The notes: a model not told the origin generated them from the letters alone. A stretch of 64,000 nt of DNA from Epiperipatus broadwayi (GCA_028023455.1 JAQFVV010006623.1:213501-277500); one strand, 5' to 3'. Positions 35,505-48,439 are shown, numbered from the stretch's first letter. Made by a program: numbers and translations.

Positions 35505-38075
35505 TTTAAACAATATTAATCTACTGCAGAATGATTGTGACTCCAAGTTTAATCTACTTTCTCCAATCCATAACTTCTATTTTGTGTGTCCTCCAATACA
35601 CTTTTTCATTCATTCGTCAATTCTACACATATTCTCTTTTAGGTTTTTTATAATTTCTAGGGATCCAGTTTAATAATTCAACTGTCCATATATTATCACT
35701 TTTTCTAGCAACATGTCCAATACATCTTCATTGTAATCTCATAATCTTTTCAATGATGAAGTAATACCCATTTCCTATGGATTTTGCTTTTGATCTCTCC
35801 TTGTTACTTTCAACAAATATTTTTCAATTTCCTTTTGATACTAAATTATTTATATCATAAGTTCTTTATGCAAGCTTAATTCTATGATCAATTTCATCCA
35901 TTAGATTTTCATCTGTATTAACAATCAGACCAAAATATTGGTGCTTACTATTAATTACTAATTCATTATTTTTCATTTTGCCAAAAATCGTTGAATTTTA
36001 TTTGTCCCAGTGCTTAAGATGTGATTGGCTGTTGGTAGTCATAAGCACTTGAGAAATTTGCACTCTCTGAGTTTAATTTTAGTGTTTATCATAATCCAAC
36101 TTTCTCATTTAAATCTGGTGAATTCTTGTAAAATTTCCTGAATCTTTGAATTATTATTTTTAAAATCAACCACAACAGCTGTAAAATCTAGATGACTTAA
36201 ATAATCTCCATTTATTTTTATTCCAAATTAATTTTTATTTGTAATCTACAATTTTTTTTGCATAAAACTGTTGTAAAAAGTTTTGGAGATGTGTGTTTAT
36301 CAATGTTAATTTTCTTAGGATCACCTTCAAATCTAACCATTGCTGTTACATTTTGATATTCTTCAAAATTTGGCAATATTGCAGATTTATATTTTGATGA
36401 ATCAAACTTTTAAGCACTATAGAAATGCTTATAGAGTCAAATGTCTTTCCATAATCTACAAATTTAAAGCATAATGGCAAGTCATGGTTTTGGAATCCTT
36501 TTTAATCTCTTAATATTTGAATATAATCAGCTGTGGTAAAATTATTTTTAAATGGAGTTTATTCTTTTAATTGGTTTAAATAATGATCTTGTAGAAGATT
36601 CATAGCCATACTCTTTTATATTTTCTATTTTAGTTTGGCTATATCATTACTTCCTTTTTCCAATAATTTGGTATATAGCTTTGCCAAACATCCATTCATT
36701 AGATATCAATAATAATTTTATCATTTCTTAGAGCTTTTCCATCTTCATAGATTTAATTGTATGATTCACATCTTCATTTATAATATTTAGTATTTTAGAA
36801 AATGTAGGAATTATGTTATTTTATTTTCTTATTCTTTATTAGTATATAGCTTTTTGAAGAATTCTTCCATCTACTTCTTGATATTATCCCTCTTTTTAGT
36901 AATAACATTTTTTTCTTTTTGTTGTTAAAATAATTATAACATTAATTTTTCTTCTTATTGCTAAAATAACTTTTTTCCAATACCAAGATGTATTATACTT
37001 TTGGGATTTTTTTATCCACTTCTACTGTTTTTCTTGTCACCTGATTGTTATATATTCACGATATCATCATCAAATCTATTTTGAGCTATTTCACAAAATT
37101 CCCTGTGCTGAATTCTTCTACATGGATCATTTTAAAATATTTTAATATTCCTTGTTGAATCATTCATAATATTATCTCAATTGAAAATTTATTGATGAAT
37201 TGCTTTTTTATTCTGGATATCTGTTTAACTGACTTTAGCAAAGGATCAGTTCCTTCTTGAATTCCTTCAAGTCTGGGTCATCAGTGAAGTCTGTCAATAT
37301 TTTAAAAGAATTTGCAGCTTCTAGTCTGGATTCATTAAAATATTTCTGAAGATTAGAAATGTCATCTGTTATTACTATTTTTATTGACTTTGCATTAATA
37401 TATCTCTTAATGATGATCATTTCTTATGTTGTACCTAATAAGTACTTTATAATCTTGAAATATATATTTTTTGTTAATCAAAATATAATCAAATTCTGCA
37501 GAATTAATAATATACAATTTTCTTTCTACATAAATTATGGCTAATTCTTTTCTCATTTATCTCCATATTCAAATTTACCCATAGTATTTTCATCTAGTAT
37601 TAAAATCTGTCATGATAATTTTACAATGTTTTTTTATCTGATCAAAATCACTTTATACATATAAATAAACATCCTCTATTTCTTCATCAGAATGAGAATA
37701 TATTAGACATAACCCAAAATTATCTGCATTTAGTATCTTCCATTAATGTTGTTTCTCAAATCTTGCTGCTCTATCTGGTATAGTGTCAATTATCACATTA
37801 TTAGATTTTTTTTATTTATAATAAATTCCTTTCAACTTGTGTTTCTAACATTAATATCTTTTTGTAACATAAATGTCCATGTTTCAAATTAGTTGTCTCT
37901 TTACCTTTTCTTTTAACTTCATAAAGTTCTACAGTGTCTCTTTTAATAATAGACAATTCTTCCAATTCATGCAATTTTCTTCATTTGAAAGAAATCTACA
38001 TTACCAGCAGCTAAATAAAAAACCCATATGTGAATGACAATCTGATCCACAATCAGAAGATTATCTACTTTAAGT
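35505..38075 (-). pseudogene. Eroded RTE LINE copy
   Basis: Reverse-complement alignment to the LINE at 43.4-46.25 kb is visible from end to end: endonuclease start near 38060-37880 (GCATGAATTGGAAGAATTGTC), the linker near 37420-37235 (ISNLQKYFNESRLEAA against IHNLQKYSNEFKLELT), the RT catalytic region near 36215-36165 (SHLDF kept, the ADD after it lost), and the 3' end near 35570-35505 (TGGATTGGAGAAAGTAGATT). It has many stops and indels and no TGA-repeat tail. Much older than the plus-strand copy. Confidence 0.8.
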
Positions 38076-38079
38076 CAAC

Positions 38080-40680
38080 ACATGTTGTCTTGTTTGACAA
38101 ATATATAGTCTCCTGGGAATGAGGGTCATAATTTAGTTTGTCATGATCATAAATATAAAAAAGAAATATAAATATATTTCCAATTATTCATTGAAACCTT
38201 ATAATACATTCCACATATAATTTGGTTACAGTTAGCTTTGTCATTTAAATGCACAATTAGGTATATGTGTGAATTCAGTATTTTAGAACTACTATTTTTT
38301 ATGATCATTCAGTATTTGTTTTTATGATCGAAGATTTATTATCTTTTTTTATATATAAAAATCAAAGCATTTCATTACTTCATTTTAAATACAAGTCCTA
38401 GATAAAAGACATTCATTTAGGAGAGTCTTTTTTAAAAAATAATTTATTTAAATTATTTATTTAATAATTTTGATATACAATAAGTTAGAAGAGCAAATAT
38501 ATGTTACTAAATAAATTTGGCCTTTATATACATGTTTAAAAATGCATTTCTGGCACTTATGTATTAGTTTGGTGGTGATGAAAGTCACCAATACAAAAAA
38601 ATATGTATATAAAGACTGAAATAAACAATTTACAATCTTCAAAAATGGAAATAAATTAACTTTTTAAGTGAATATTAGATATTCCCATCAGAAAAAAGTT
38701 GACAGTCAAAATGTTGGTTTCACTGCTAATTTTATAATTTAAAGTTTTGATGTTATCACCAAATCCTGGGGTGACTAATTGATCATCTAGCGAAAGTAAG
38801 GTGTACACATATTTACTATGCAGCTTCAATTCCTACTGAGTGAATTTTTTGAAAAACTTTTTTGATTCCACAAAATCATTAAAATTTGGCTACTGCCCAC
38901 TACCAAGAATGTTGCAGTCATCCGTTACTTTCAAAAGACAGTCATACATTGGAAAAATCTGAAAAAAGTTTGTGCATGTAGCATGTTATTCTAAGAAAAA
39001 TGCAAATCCTACAAAAGTGACGACTTGCAAGTTGCCAAATACAAACATTTTCATATAAATCATAACTACGTTTTCATTTGCATGACTTAAAAAAAACATC
39101 AGTTTACACCGTTGATTGGGAAAAACAATCTTTTGCTTTCACATTTTATTGGAATAAGTGTGTTATAATGGTCACCCAGCACAGAAAGCATGCACTGAAT
39201 TGTTAAAAATTAATAAAAGTGCTTTTAAATTAAAAATATTAATATTATTATGGATATGCATGTATGTGTGTGCATATATGAGAGAGATATAAAAGCATCT
39301 TATTTGGATTCAGTAAACAAATAAAAATAAAACTTATTTATTAAAATGAATATTAATAGAAGAATCTATGTAAGATCATTTAAATTAAGCAAAATTATGT
39401 ATTTTTTTTATTTGAAAAAAAAATAATAATAATAATTTGAACCGATTTACTGATAAAAATGAATCTAAGAAATTTTCAATTTATTCTGTCGTTTAATTAC
39501 TAACCTATTGTATATTTTAATTTTAAAAAAATTAAAGAATTTATAAGGGAGAGAATAAATGGTCACATTTTTTTCATTAATTAGTCTGGACTGGAGAATT
39601 TAGGAGGGTGAACTTTTTAGCTTTTGGTGGACTTTTAATGTGGCTAAAAAAATATTTCACAGTTTGCTATAGTTTATGAAGCAATAATCATCCTTGCCAG
39701 AAATATGGAATACAAAGATCATTGGTTGATATAGCCAGAAAATATGCAGTGCTAATTACTAAAGTTTACTAACCATAAACTATGTCAATTTTTTCTGGGA
39801 ACTTCTCGAGCTTGAACTTTAATACCTAACCCAGGATTAACTAAAAACACCATTAGAAAATATGTACTTTTATTTTATCTTGAAAAATGGAACATTTAAA
39901 TGAAACCAGTTAAAAAAACAACAACATGATTTTATGCCATTCTGATCAGTAATGGACCTTAAAAAATAAATAAAAATACATAGTAAGAATTTTCTTTTTG
40001 AAACTTAAAAAAAACACCAATATATTGAAAAGGCTTTAATTTAGTACAATCAGATTTTTTTATTAGAATGTATTTTATATGTATTAGTTGCAAAGATTTT
40101 GTCATCCATTTATTTTTTATATGCTTAGTTATATGAATGCATTTTTAAATAATTATTTTTAACTTTAGATATGTGCATGTATATATATATGTGAATAATT
40201 TTAATTGTGGAATAAATAATTATTAGTTTTAAAAAAATTCAAGTTGTCAATGCCATTTTATTTAACAGCTTTCATTTCCAAATGTTCACATTAGCATTTA
40301 TTAATCTTAATTAGAGAAAATATTTAACCACTGAGCAAAATGGCGGAATGTTCTGTGAATTGAGAAATCGTGATATTTGAAATTGATTCATTCAGCATGG
40401 CACCCTAGTAAAAGAATAAAAATGCATATTTTTTTTATCAAATTAAATTATTGCTGAATGGTAAAACTATTTCCAAAGACTAGCATTGATTTTGAGGAGA
40501 TGATTGAGAAATATAATCTGTTTTAGGTTCAGTCATCTCCATTATTATTTATTTTAGCTGTGACTATGACATTTGCCTTGTTTAGTTGTATTTAAAGGAA
40601 GTTCCTCAAGATTACCAATATAGTATATTGCTAAAAATTTAGTTGTTGTAATATCATTTCTTGCAAAAAAAAAAACGTAT
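38080..40680. other. AT-rich interval, no supported gene
   Basis: No motif-bearing frame. A somewhat GC-richer stretch at 38700-39170 is not recognised. Confidence 0.35.
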
Positions 40681-40683
40681 TCA

Positions 40684-40945
40684 TTTATTTCCAGTAAGTA
40701 AAGGTATAGGTCACCACTTTGTATAAAATAAAGTTAGTTCTCATCATTTTTGCAAATAACTTGATTCAAAAAGCATAAATATATGTTAGTTTATTTCCAC
40801 TAAATAAAGTTATAAGTCACAAATTTTGTGCCAGAAAATTCTCTATGCAGGTGTTATTTTACAGATTGCAAGGTTAAAAAGTTATTGTCGGACCAATACT
40901 TATGTGAAACCTCATCACCGGATTAATACATAAGTATTGCATTTA
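40684..40945. repeat. Worn tandem duplication ending in a perfect hairpin
   Basis: Two units about 108 bp apart share TTTATTTCCAGTAAGTAAAG / TTTATTTCCACTAAATAAAG followed by TATARGTCAC and TTTGT. At the right end, CAATACTTATGT (40894-40905) pairs perfectly with ACATAAGTATTG (40928-40939) around a 22-base loop. No coding content. Confidence 0.5.
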
Positions 40946-41560
40946 TTAATATTGAACTAATAATCTTAATATTATTTTTATAATTAAAAGTACTTTTAAG
41001 TTTTTGAAGAATAAATATAAAATAATTTGAGATAATTCATATTGATATCACAAAAATAAATATATAAAAATTGTAATTATTAATATACTTACCCTGAAAG
41101 TACTAACCAATTCATTTTAAAATCCTTGTAGATAAATTCTCCATCTTTTTTTAAAAAAATAAAGAAAGATTATTTAAAATAAAAGCTTTATAAAAAAATT
41201 TATAATGAAGAAATTATAGATATAGAAGATGCCATATTATTATTCATGCATCGTATATTCCATTTTTTCACTATGATTACTACAAAAAAATTTGCTTAAA
41301 TAAATGCTGATGAAATGATGCAAAAGATAAACAATTAAAATAAAAAATATTACTTAAGAATTTTAACTTTTCATTTAAGAAAAAAAAAGATTCTTATTTC
41401 AATTTTTTCCTTAAAAAACAACAACAAAACAATAAAAGTGCTTCTTCTCTTTCCTTTAAAAATAATAATACTGACCCATCATATTTTTTTATTTTTCAGC
41501 TAACTAGGCAGTAATGATAAAAAGATAATTTCTTAGGAATCTTAATGCAATAAAAACATC

Positions 41561-42707
41561 GGTAGTTTTATAATAGCATGTTGAAACCACCTGAGGGCAT
41601 TATTTCTAGGATAGCGCACAGAAATATGCCGTTTAGGCAGCCTCCACTATCGAACATTCTATTTCTAATGTGTAAGCCTAGAAATAGTCCATTGGATGTG
41701 GTGGCTGTGTCTATTTCTATGCTAATGCACAGAAACATGATGTTTAATCTGCCACAGAAGCTATCGTATCAGCTTACAGCTCAGATTTTTGTTACGTATT
41801 TTTGATGTGCGATCACATTTCACTTTTGGGTAGAGTAGTGTGTGAGGGGCTGGAATTCCAAATGTCAAAACTATTTTAATATTCATTAAGACCTTCTCCC
41901 CTCTATCTCCCATGTTTTATGAATGTCTGCTAACAATTATGAGCATAGTACCATGCTTCTGTAGCCCAGATTTCCTGCTCAAAAAATTCGGCAAATGTAG
42001 GACCAAGTGTGATTTTGATCAAATCATGCTCTAAGTCACATTTCTGCGAGAACAACTGTGAACTTAATAAAATGGCTGAAATAGTAAAGTTTCCTAATGT
42101 CAAAGTTCTTTGACTGCTGGAAGGGTTATCAAACAAAAGAGCTTGAAGCTGCATGCGTGCTGTTCCTGAAGTGCCAAAAAAGTTGGTTTTAATTGCCGTA
42201 TATATTTGTTTTTGTAATTACCATAAAAAGTTAATCAACCTTCAGGTTGCATTCCGTTTTGTCAAGAATTGTAATCCCCCCCAAAAAAATTTGACTTTTT
42301 ATTGTAAATGTTACTGTTAAATGGAAATATATTTATTTGTAATTTAAAAAAAAAAAAGTTGATTTCGTAAAATAAAAAGTAACTACTTTTTAAAATTAAT
42401 TTTGATTTATGCATTTTTTTTTTGTTAAAAATTGATTTGATATTACTTTTAAATGTGATAAACTAACCAAAAAAAAAAAAAAACCCTGGTCCAAAAATAT
42501 AAGTAATGAAAAGAATAAAAATTAAGCACTTTTTTAAATTCATTTTGATTTATGCATTTTTTTTTAAAAAAAATTACTTGATATTACTTTTAAATGTGAT
42601 AAACAAACGAAAAAAAAAAACCCCAGCTCTGGCAAACATTATATTTATCTTTGTTTACAAACAAACCATACCCTCAGGTGGTTCCAACACATTATTATAA
42701 AACTACC
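41561..42707. mobile_element. DNA transposon with 39 bp TIRs and 8 bp TSD
   Basis: Terminal inverted repeats 41561-41599 (starting GGTAGTTTTATAATA) and 42669-42707 match at 34 of 39 positions by my count. They are flanked by AAAACATC (41553-41560) and AAAATATC (42708-42715), 7 of 8 identical, a likely 8 bp target duplication. Eight-base duplications suggest the hAT, Merlin or P groups; the terminal bases do not decide it. The 75-codon plus frame at 41578-41805 and the 74-codon minus frame at 41930-42154 are not recognised as transposase. Three short hairpins lie at the left, and a worn ~140 bp tandem duplication (42390-42630) at the right. It is probably a non-autonomous copy. Confidence 0.65.
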
Positions 42708-43328
42708 AAAATATCTATTATATAATAAAAAATAAAAAAGTTAAATTATCAAAAAACAAAAAAAAAAAAAAAAAGTTTTATTAATAAAGCAAGTCATATA
42801 TATTGTGACATTGCTTTTATAAGCTTGTATTTAAAACATTTTTTGTAACAACTTTTTAAAAATCTACTAAAATCAAAAATACATTACTATTTTATTTAAT
42901 AAAATTACAAAATAATTGGTCCTCTATCATATATACATGCACACATACCCATCTATTTTCCTCTCCCCTTTTTTTAATTATTCATTCTTAAAAAGCATAA
43001 AAGTCCCTCTTTCACATTATATATATATATATATGGGCTGCAGAAAGGAGTTTGCTATTAACTGAGAGGAGACCCTTTGATTCCTCTTGGAGGCCTTAAA
43101 GGAACCGAGCAGTGCAAATTCCTAATGTCCACTATGTGATTATTCATATAGTATACAAACATGGATGGGCTGCTCACCAACACACATTAGCCAGCGTGTT
43201 GAGTTTATTGGCTTTTTACCTCTGAGTTTAAGATCAAGAAACACCATGGTCTTTCTTCTCAGTGTCTGATAAGGCAGAATGAATGTTTGTGTAAATGATA
43301 AATATTTTTCCAATACATATATACAATT

Positions 43329-46272
43329 ATGACAGACAAAAATAAAGCATGGCCTTTATTCCCAGGAGGCTGTAAAGTCACCAACCAAGGCAGCGATTGG
43401 TGGCCCAAGGCGGAGGGTGCTAAGAATCCCCTGATTGCGAACCCAGGCTGCCATTTGATGACGACTTTTTATTTAGGTACTTACAACTGCAGATCACTTT
43501 CAAGTGAAGGAAGATTGCAAGAATTAGAAGAAGAACTGTCTTATATTAAATGGGACATTATTGGACTTTGTGAAGTTAGAAGAAAAGGTGAAGAAACAAT
43601 TGATTTAAAAAGTGGACATATACTCTATTATAAAGGCACACATATTGGAAATACAAGTGGAGTAGGATTCATGATAAATAAAAAGTGGAAGAACAATATT
43701 GTGGAAATTGATGGTGTATTGGACAGAGTGGCAAGATTAGTTATACAACTTAATAGCAGATACCAAATGCAGATAATTCAGGTTTATGCCCCAACAAGTT
43801 CTCATAGTGATGAAGTAGTAGAAGATTTTTATATGAATATACAAAAGGCTTTTGATCGGAGTAAATAACATTTTAAAATTGTTATGGGAGACTTTAATGC
43901 TAGAATTGGTAGACAAATAAAAGCTGAAATTGCTGTAGGTAATTTTGGTTATGGTAATAGAAATGAGAGAGGACATAGACTTGTGGAGTTTGCAGAAAAA
44001 GAAAAACTTTATATTATGAATTATTTTTTTGAGAAAAATATTAAAAGGAAATGGACATGAAAGCATCCAAATGAAGGTACAGCAGAATTGGATTATATTT
44101 TGACTAACAGGAAATACATATTTCAAGATTATAATGTTCTTAATAAATTTAACACAGGAAGTGATCATGGATTAGTAAGGTGTAAGTTACGTGTTAATGT
44201 AAAACTAGAGAGACAAAAATTATTAAGAAAAACAATATTTACAGTTGATATTCATAATCTTCAGAAATATTCTAATGAATTTAAATTAGAACTTACCAAT
44301 AGGTTTCAAGTGTTAGGAGATTTTGAACATGATTCAGATTTGAATGAAATTAATATGAGAATAACTGATACACTTTTAAAAACTGCAACAAAGATAGCTG
44401 GTAGAAAAAAGCAGCAATTGACTAATAAAATTTCTACTGAGACTAGAGAATTTATGAAGAAAAGAAGGAATATGAAGATATATAAAAATGATGTATTAAA
44501 AAGAATTGAATATCTCGAATTTTGTAAAATGGTACGGAAAAGAGTTGAAAATGATATAAGAAAGTATAACTGTGAAATAGCAAGGAAAGCTGTAGAAGAA
44601 AATAAAAGTCTCAAGAATGTTAAACAACATTTTGGTATTAGTAGAAAATTTATATCTGCAATTAGAAAAAAAGATGGAATTATTACTAAAAAGAGAGATG
44701 ACATCATAAAATTGGTAGAAGATTTTTATCAAGAATTATATAGTAATAAAGAACAAGTACCTCCTATATCTATTACATCTTCCGAATTGCCCAGAATTTT
44801 AAATGAAGAAGTGAGACATGCAATTAAATGTATGAAGAAAGGAAAGGCTCCAGGAAATGATGGAATTATAATTGATATATTAAAAGAAGCAGGTGAAGAA
44901 ATAGAAACAATTGTAGCAAAGTTATATACCAAATGTCTAAATGATAATGATGTACCGGAAGATTGGAAGAATGCAGTAATAATATTAATATTTAAAAAAG
45001 GTGATAAAGAAGATATTAGAAATTACAGACCTATCAGCCTTTTATCAGTTTTATATAAAATTTTTACCAAGATAATTACAACTCGTCTACAGAGAACTTT
45101 GGATTTCCACCAACCAAAAGAACAAGCTGGATTTAAAAGTGGTTTTAGTACAATAGATCATATCCAGGTATTGAGAGAAGTCATAGAAAGGACAAATGAA
45201 TATGAGTTTTCATTATGTTTTGGATTTGTAGATTATGAAAAAGCATTTGATTCTATACACATTTCTTCAGTGATTAAAGCATTGGATCATCAAGGTATAG
45301 ATCCAAGATATTGTCATATTTTAAAGAATATTTATAAAAATGCAACAGCAACAATTAGATTACATAATGATACTGGAAAAAATCAACATTGAGAAAGGTG
45401 TAAGACAAGGTGACTCTATATCTCCAAAACTTTTTACAGCAGTGCTGCAAGAAGTATTTTGTGGATTAAAATGGGAAACTAAAGAAGTGAAAGTAAATGG
45501 AGAGTATTTAAGTCATTTAGATTTCGCAGATGATGTAGTTGTTTTTGCAAATAATGCTTCAGAGCTGCAGGAAATGTTGGAGTTAGCAGATGAAAGTAGA
45601 AAAGTAGGACTAAAGATAAATGTTAAAAAGACTAAAGTAATGTTTAATCGATTTGCTCAAAATATGAAAATAAAGATTGATTATGAAGAATTAGAAGAAG
45701 TTAACAGTTACAAATACCTTGGTCAGATTATTAATACAGATGGAAACATACTGGAGGAAATTAATCATAGAATAAACTTGGTTGGAGTGCTTTTGATAGA
45801 AATAACTTGATACTAAAAGGAAATATGCCTATATGTTTGAAAAGGATGGTTTTTAACAAATGTGTTCTACCAGTTCTTACATATGGATCTGAGACTTGGA
45901 CACTTAATAGAAGAGCAATACAGAGACTTCATACCACTCAAAGGAGTATGGAGAGATGTATGTTGGGAGTAACAAGAAGAGATCGAAAACGCAATGTATG
46001 GGTAAGACAACAAACAGGTGTTACTGACCTTATTGAAAAAATTAAAAGATTGAAATGGACATATTGCTAGAAGAGATGATAATAGATGGACAATTGAAAT
46101 TTTAAACTGGATTCCAAGAGATTGTAAAAGACCCAGAAAGAGACCACATGTGAGATGGATGGATGAAATAAGAAAATGTGCAGGGGTGTTGTGGAGAAGA
46201 GAAGCTAAAGATCGGAGAAGGTGGATTAAACTTGGAGAGACCTTCATCCTGCAATGGATTGATAATGGTTGA
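43329..46272 (+). pseudogene. RTE endonuclease-reverse transcriptase ORF, broken
   Basis: From ATG 43329 about 48 residues lead into the AP-endonuclease: TYNCRSLSSEGR, IIGLCEVRRKGEE, QIIQVYAPTS, GDFNARIG, ELDYIL and GSDHGLVRC. In-frame stops are TAA 43866-43868 and TGA 44058-44060 (probably from TGG). A basic linker follows, then the reverse transcriptase: KGKAPGNDGI, NYRPISLLSVLYKIF, EQAGFKSGFSTIDH, VRQGDSISPKLF and SHLDFADDVVVFA, with the catalytic Asp pair intact as FADD. The C-terminal part has YGSETWTLNRRA, HIARRDDNRWT and RPHVRWMDEIRK. Frameshifts lie near 45380 (in an A run), 45780 and 46056; the last frame ends at TGA 46270-46272. In RTE elements the endonuclease nicks the target and the RT copies the RNA from that nick. 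Overall the sequence is young enough to read throughout. Confidence 0.88.
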
Positions 46273-46288
46273 TGATGATGATGATGAT
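46262..46288 (+). repeat. (TGA)n tail of the RTE LINE
   Basis: After ATGG, TGATGATGATG continues into ATATAT. It marks the 3' end of the LINE; such microsatellite tails are typical of the RTE clade. Confidence 0.85.
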
Positions 46289-46444
46289 ATATATGTAGAT
46301 AAATAGCTATTCTTAGCTAAAAAATAAATCCAAAGTCAAAAATCAAAACCCCATCTAGTATTTGAATAATCTGTTGATAATTGTCTTCTCCATTATTTTG
46401 CTATGGAATGCTAGACAGTTCTAGCCCTGCAATGGACCATTTTA

Positions 46445-46930
46445 CATATATATAATAACAATAATAATTATAATGGTAATTAACTATTACACACAACCTT
46501 TCATATTTATGGTTAATTACTTAACCCTCTTCAACTCCCATTTAAATTTAAAAAATATAACAGAAGCAAACCTCATCAACTCAAATTCCAGGATTCCCAA
46601 ATTATAACATTAGCAGCTTGTCTATTAATTATATTCATTTTCTTTCCATTTATGAAAATTGTCACCTTCATTTTTCTTTGATTATGGTTTATCTCTTCAT
46701 GAAGAATCTTAATGTTGTCAAGATCAAATTTAAATTTATATTTACATGCCTTTTCGTGATCCAAGATAACTGAAGCAGCCATTAAATCATGCTTCTTTAA
46801 TCTTTTCTCTATACTGCACCTCGATTCACTTTTATATGACAACATACATCCACAAAAAATTTGATAAACAACATTATTTTTTTGCTTGTCTGATATGATA
46901 CTTTTAGAATTATTCACTAACTTATTGTTA
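46445..46930 (-). pseudogene. Penelope-type GIY-YIG C-terminal fragment 1
   Basis: The 113-codon minus frame 46576-46917 holds VVYQIFCGCMLSYKSESR and SIEKRLKKH, then FKFDLDNIKILHEEINHNQR and MNIINRQAANV. This follows the order of the GIY-YIG domain at the end of Penelope-like elements (VYxIxCxxC..YIGET.R.L..R..EH ... FDF.N.KIL..E.N...RK ... IN). The YIGE core has become YKSE, so the nuclease is dead. A shared non-coding 3' flank (46445-46575) recurs in the next two fragments. Confidence 0.6.
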
Positions 46931-47074
46931 TTTGTAACACAAAATCATACATTAAACACATCCTTATACATATCTTTAAAAAATTTGACCTGAGAATTTG
47001 AAATATATGAAATAGATATCCATTTTTTAATTACCAATCTTTAACTTCTTTAAATCATTATACTTCTTTTTAAT

Positions 47075-47340
47075 TGACATAAAGAATTATTAACATTAAA
47101 AATGTTAAGATACTTCAAAACAAGGAGGCAAATTTTATAAATTGAAATAAAATGAATATAATAGATAAGCAGTTAATGTTAAAATATGTGAATCCTGGGA
47201 GTTGAGTTGATAACATTTGCTTCCATTATATTTTTTGAATTTAAACGGTAGTTGAAGAGGGTTAATTTCTGTGGATTGAAAGACTGTGTATAATAGTTAA
47301 TTACCATTATATTTATTATTTTTGTTATTATAATATTTAT
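47075..47340 (+). pseudogene. Penelope-type fragment 2, inverted
   Basis: The reverse complement matches 46445-46660 and 47385-47600: an AATGGTAATTAACTATTA block, then CTTTCAATC, TTAACCCTCTTCAACT, GAAGCAAATG, CAACTC and GCTTATCTATTATATTCATTT. It covers the non-coding 3' flank and only the last codons of the protein. Its orientation is opposite to both neighbours. Confidence 0.6.
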
Positions 47341-47384
47341 TAACTAATGGACACTTTATTTGTATTATATATTTATATAAATAA

Positions 47385-47872
47385 TAAATGTAACAGTAAC
47401 TAACTATTATATAGTCTTTCAATCTGTAGAAGTACTTTCAGTTAATTCCTTAACCATCCTCAACTGCCGTTAAATTCAAAAAACAAAACAGAAGCAAATG
47501 CCATCAACTCAAATCCCATGAATCCTGAATTTTAGTAACAGCTTGTCTATTAATTATATTCATTTTATTTCTATTTATTAAAATTGCCTCCTTAATTTTT
47601 CTTTTATTATGGTTTCTCTCTTCATGAAGAATCTTAACACTTTCAATATCAATCTTAAATTTATATTTACATACCCTTTCATGATCCACGAAAACCAAGG
47701 CAATCATTTTTTTTTTGTTATTACTATACTTTTTAATTAATGGACCTTTTTTTGTATATATATATATATTGAAATGGTGCATATCTACCAGTAGATACAC
47801 TTGTTTTATGTTGCTGTGTTCAAACCTATCTCCCAGCATAGAAAAGATTTTATTAATAATATAAACCCACAT
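47385..47872 (-). pseudogene. Penelope-type GIY-YIG C-terminal fragment 3
   Basis: The minus frame 47504-47872 carries YKFKIDIESVKILHEERN and MNIINRQAVTKIQDSWDLS, clearly paralogous to fragment 1 (YKFKFDLDNIKILHEEIN, MNIINRQAANV). The upstream part is interrupted by an (AT)n tract and bears no domain. Truncated at the 5' side. Confidence 0.6.
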
Positions 47873-48439
47873 ATGTTAAGAATAAGCGTGTGTGTGCAAT
47901 TATGGGGGGCAAATGGTTATAGAGAAATTTACTTTGTAATCAGACTTAGCAATTAAATAAATAAAAATATAAGTAGTTCATTGGAAAAGTTTTCACTAAG
48001 TTTATAACTTTCATAAAACCAGTAAAAGCATTGCAGAAATGTTAAAATGAATATACAATGGGAGAGTGTTTCAAAATGCATTAGGTAAAATAAAATATGT
48101 GCTGTACTCCTAGAGCCATCCTAAAATAGTTTCAGTTTGTCACCTTACAGAGGAAATATATTATACTGAAAAATACAAATACAATGCACAGCAAGACAGA
48201 GTGGTGACTTAAAGGAATAAATGCACTTAAGGAATATCATCGAATAGCTTTATCAAAATGCACTGAAGGTGAAAACTTAGAGATATAAGGAGAGCAAATC
48301 CCATTTGTGATTATTAATTATTAATTCAGTCTTATGAGACCATCATGCAGAAATTATTAATATTAAAAATGTTGAGAACTATAATGAAAGAACTATCCAT
48401 TATATCATGCTAAAATTATTCATCGCAATGTGTGCTATA

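Larger units (their letters stand above)
43035..46290 (+). mobile_element. RTE-clade LINE, nearly full length
   Basis: The element begins at about 43035, just after an (AT)n tract, with a relatively GC-rich 5' region (TGGGCTGCAGAAAGGAG), and ends in a (TGA)n tail at 46270-46288. The 5' region of about 290 bases precedes one long frame for endonuclease and reverse transcriptase. RTE elements are about 3.2 kb, have one main ORF and often end in a short tandem repeat; all three hold here. The TGA stop of the ORF is itself the first unit of the tail. Target duplications would be AT repeats on both sides and cannot be read. The frame is broken by two stops and three shifts, so this copy cannot move. 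Confidence 0.88.

Noticed and set aside
43737-46247. Several minus-strand frames of 67-143 codons
   Set aside because: All are shadows of the LINE ORF on the plus strand.
46555-46620. Hammerhead at the end of the Penelope-type fragment (GTTGATGAGG on the minus strand)
   Set aside because: No GAAA with a paired stem II follows, and the sister fragments do not keep it.
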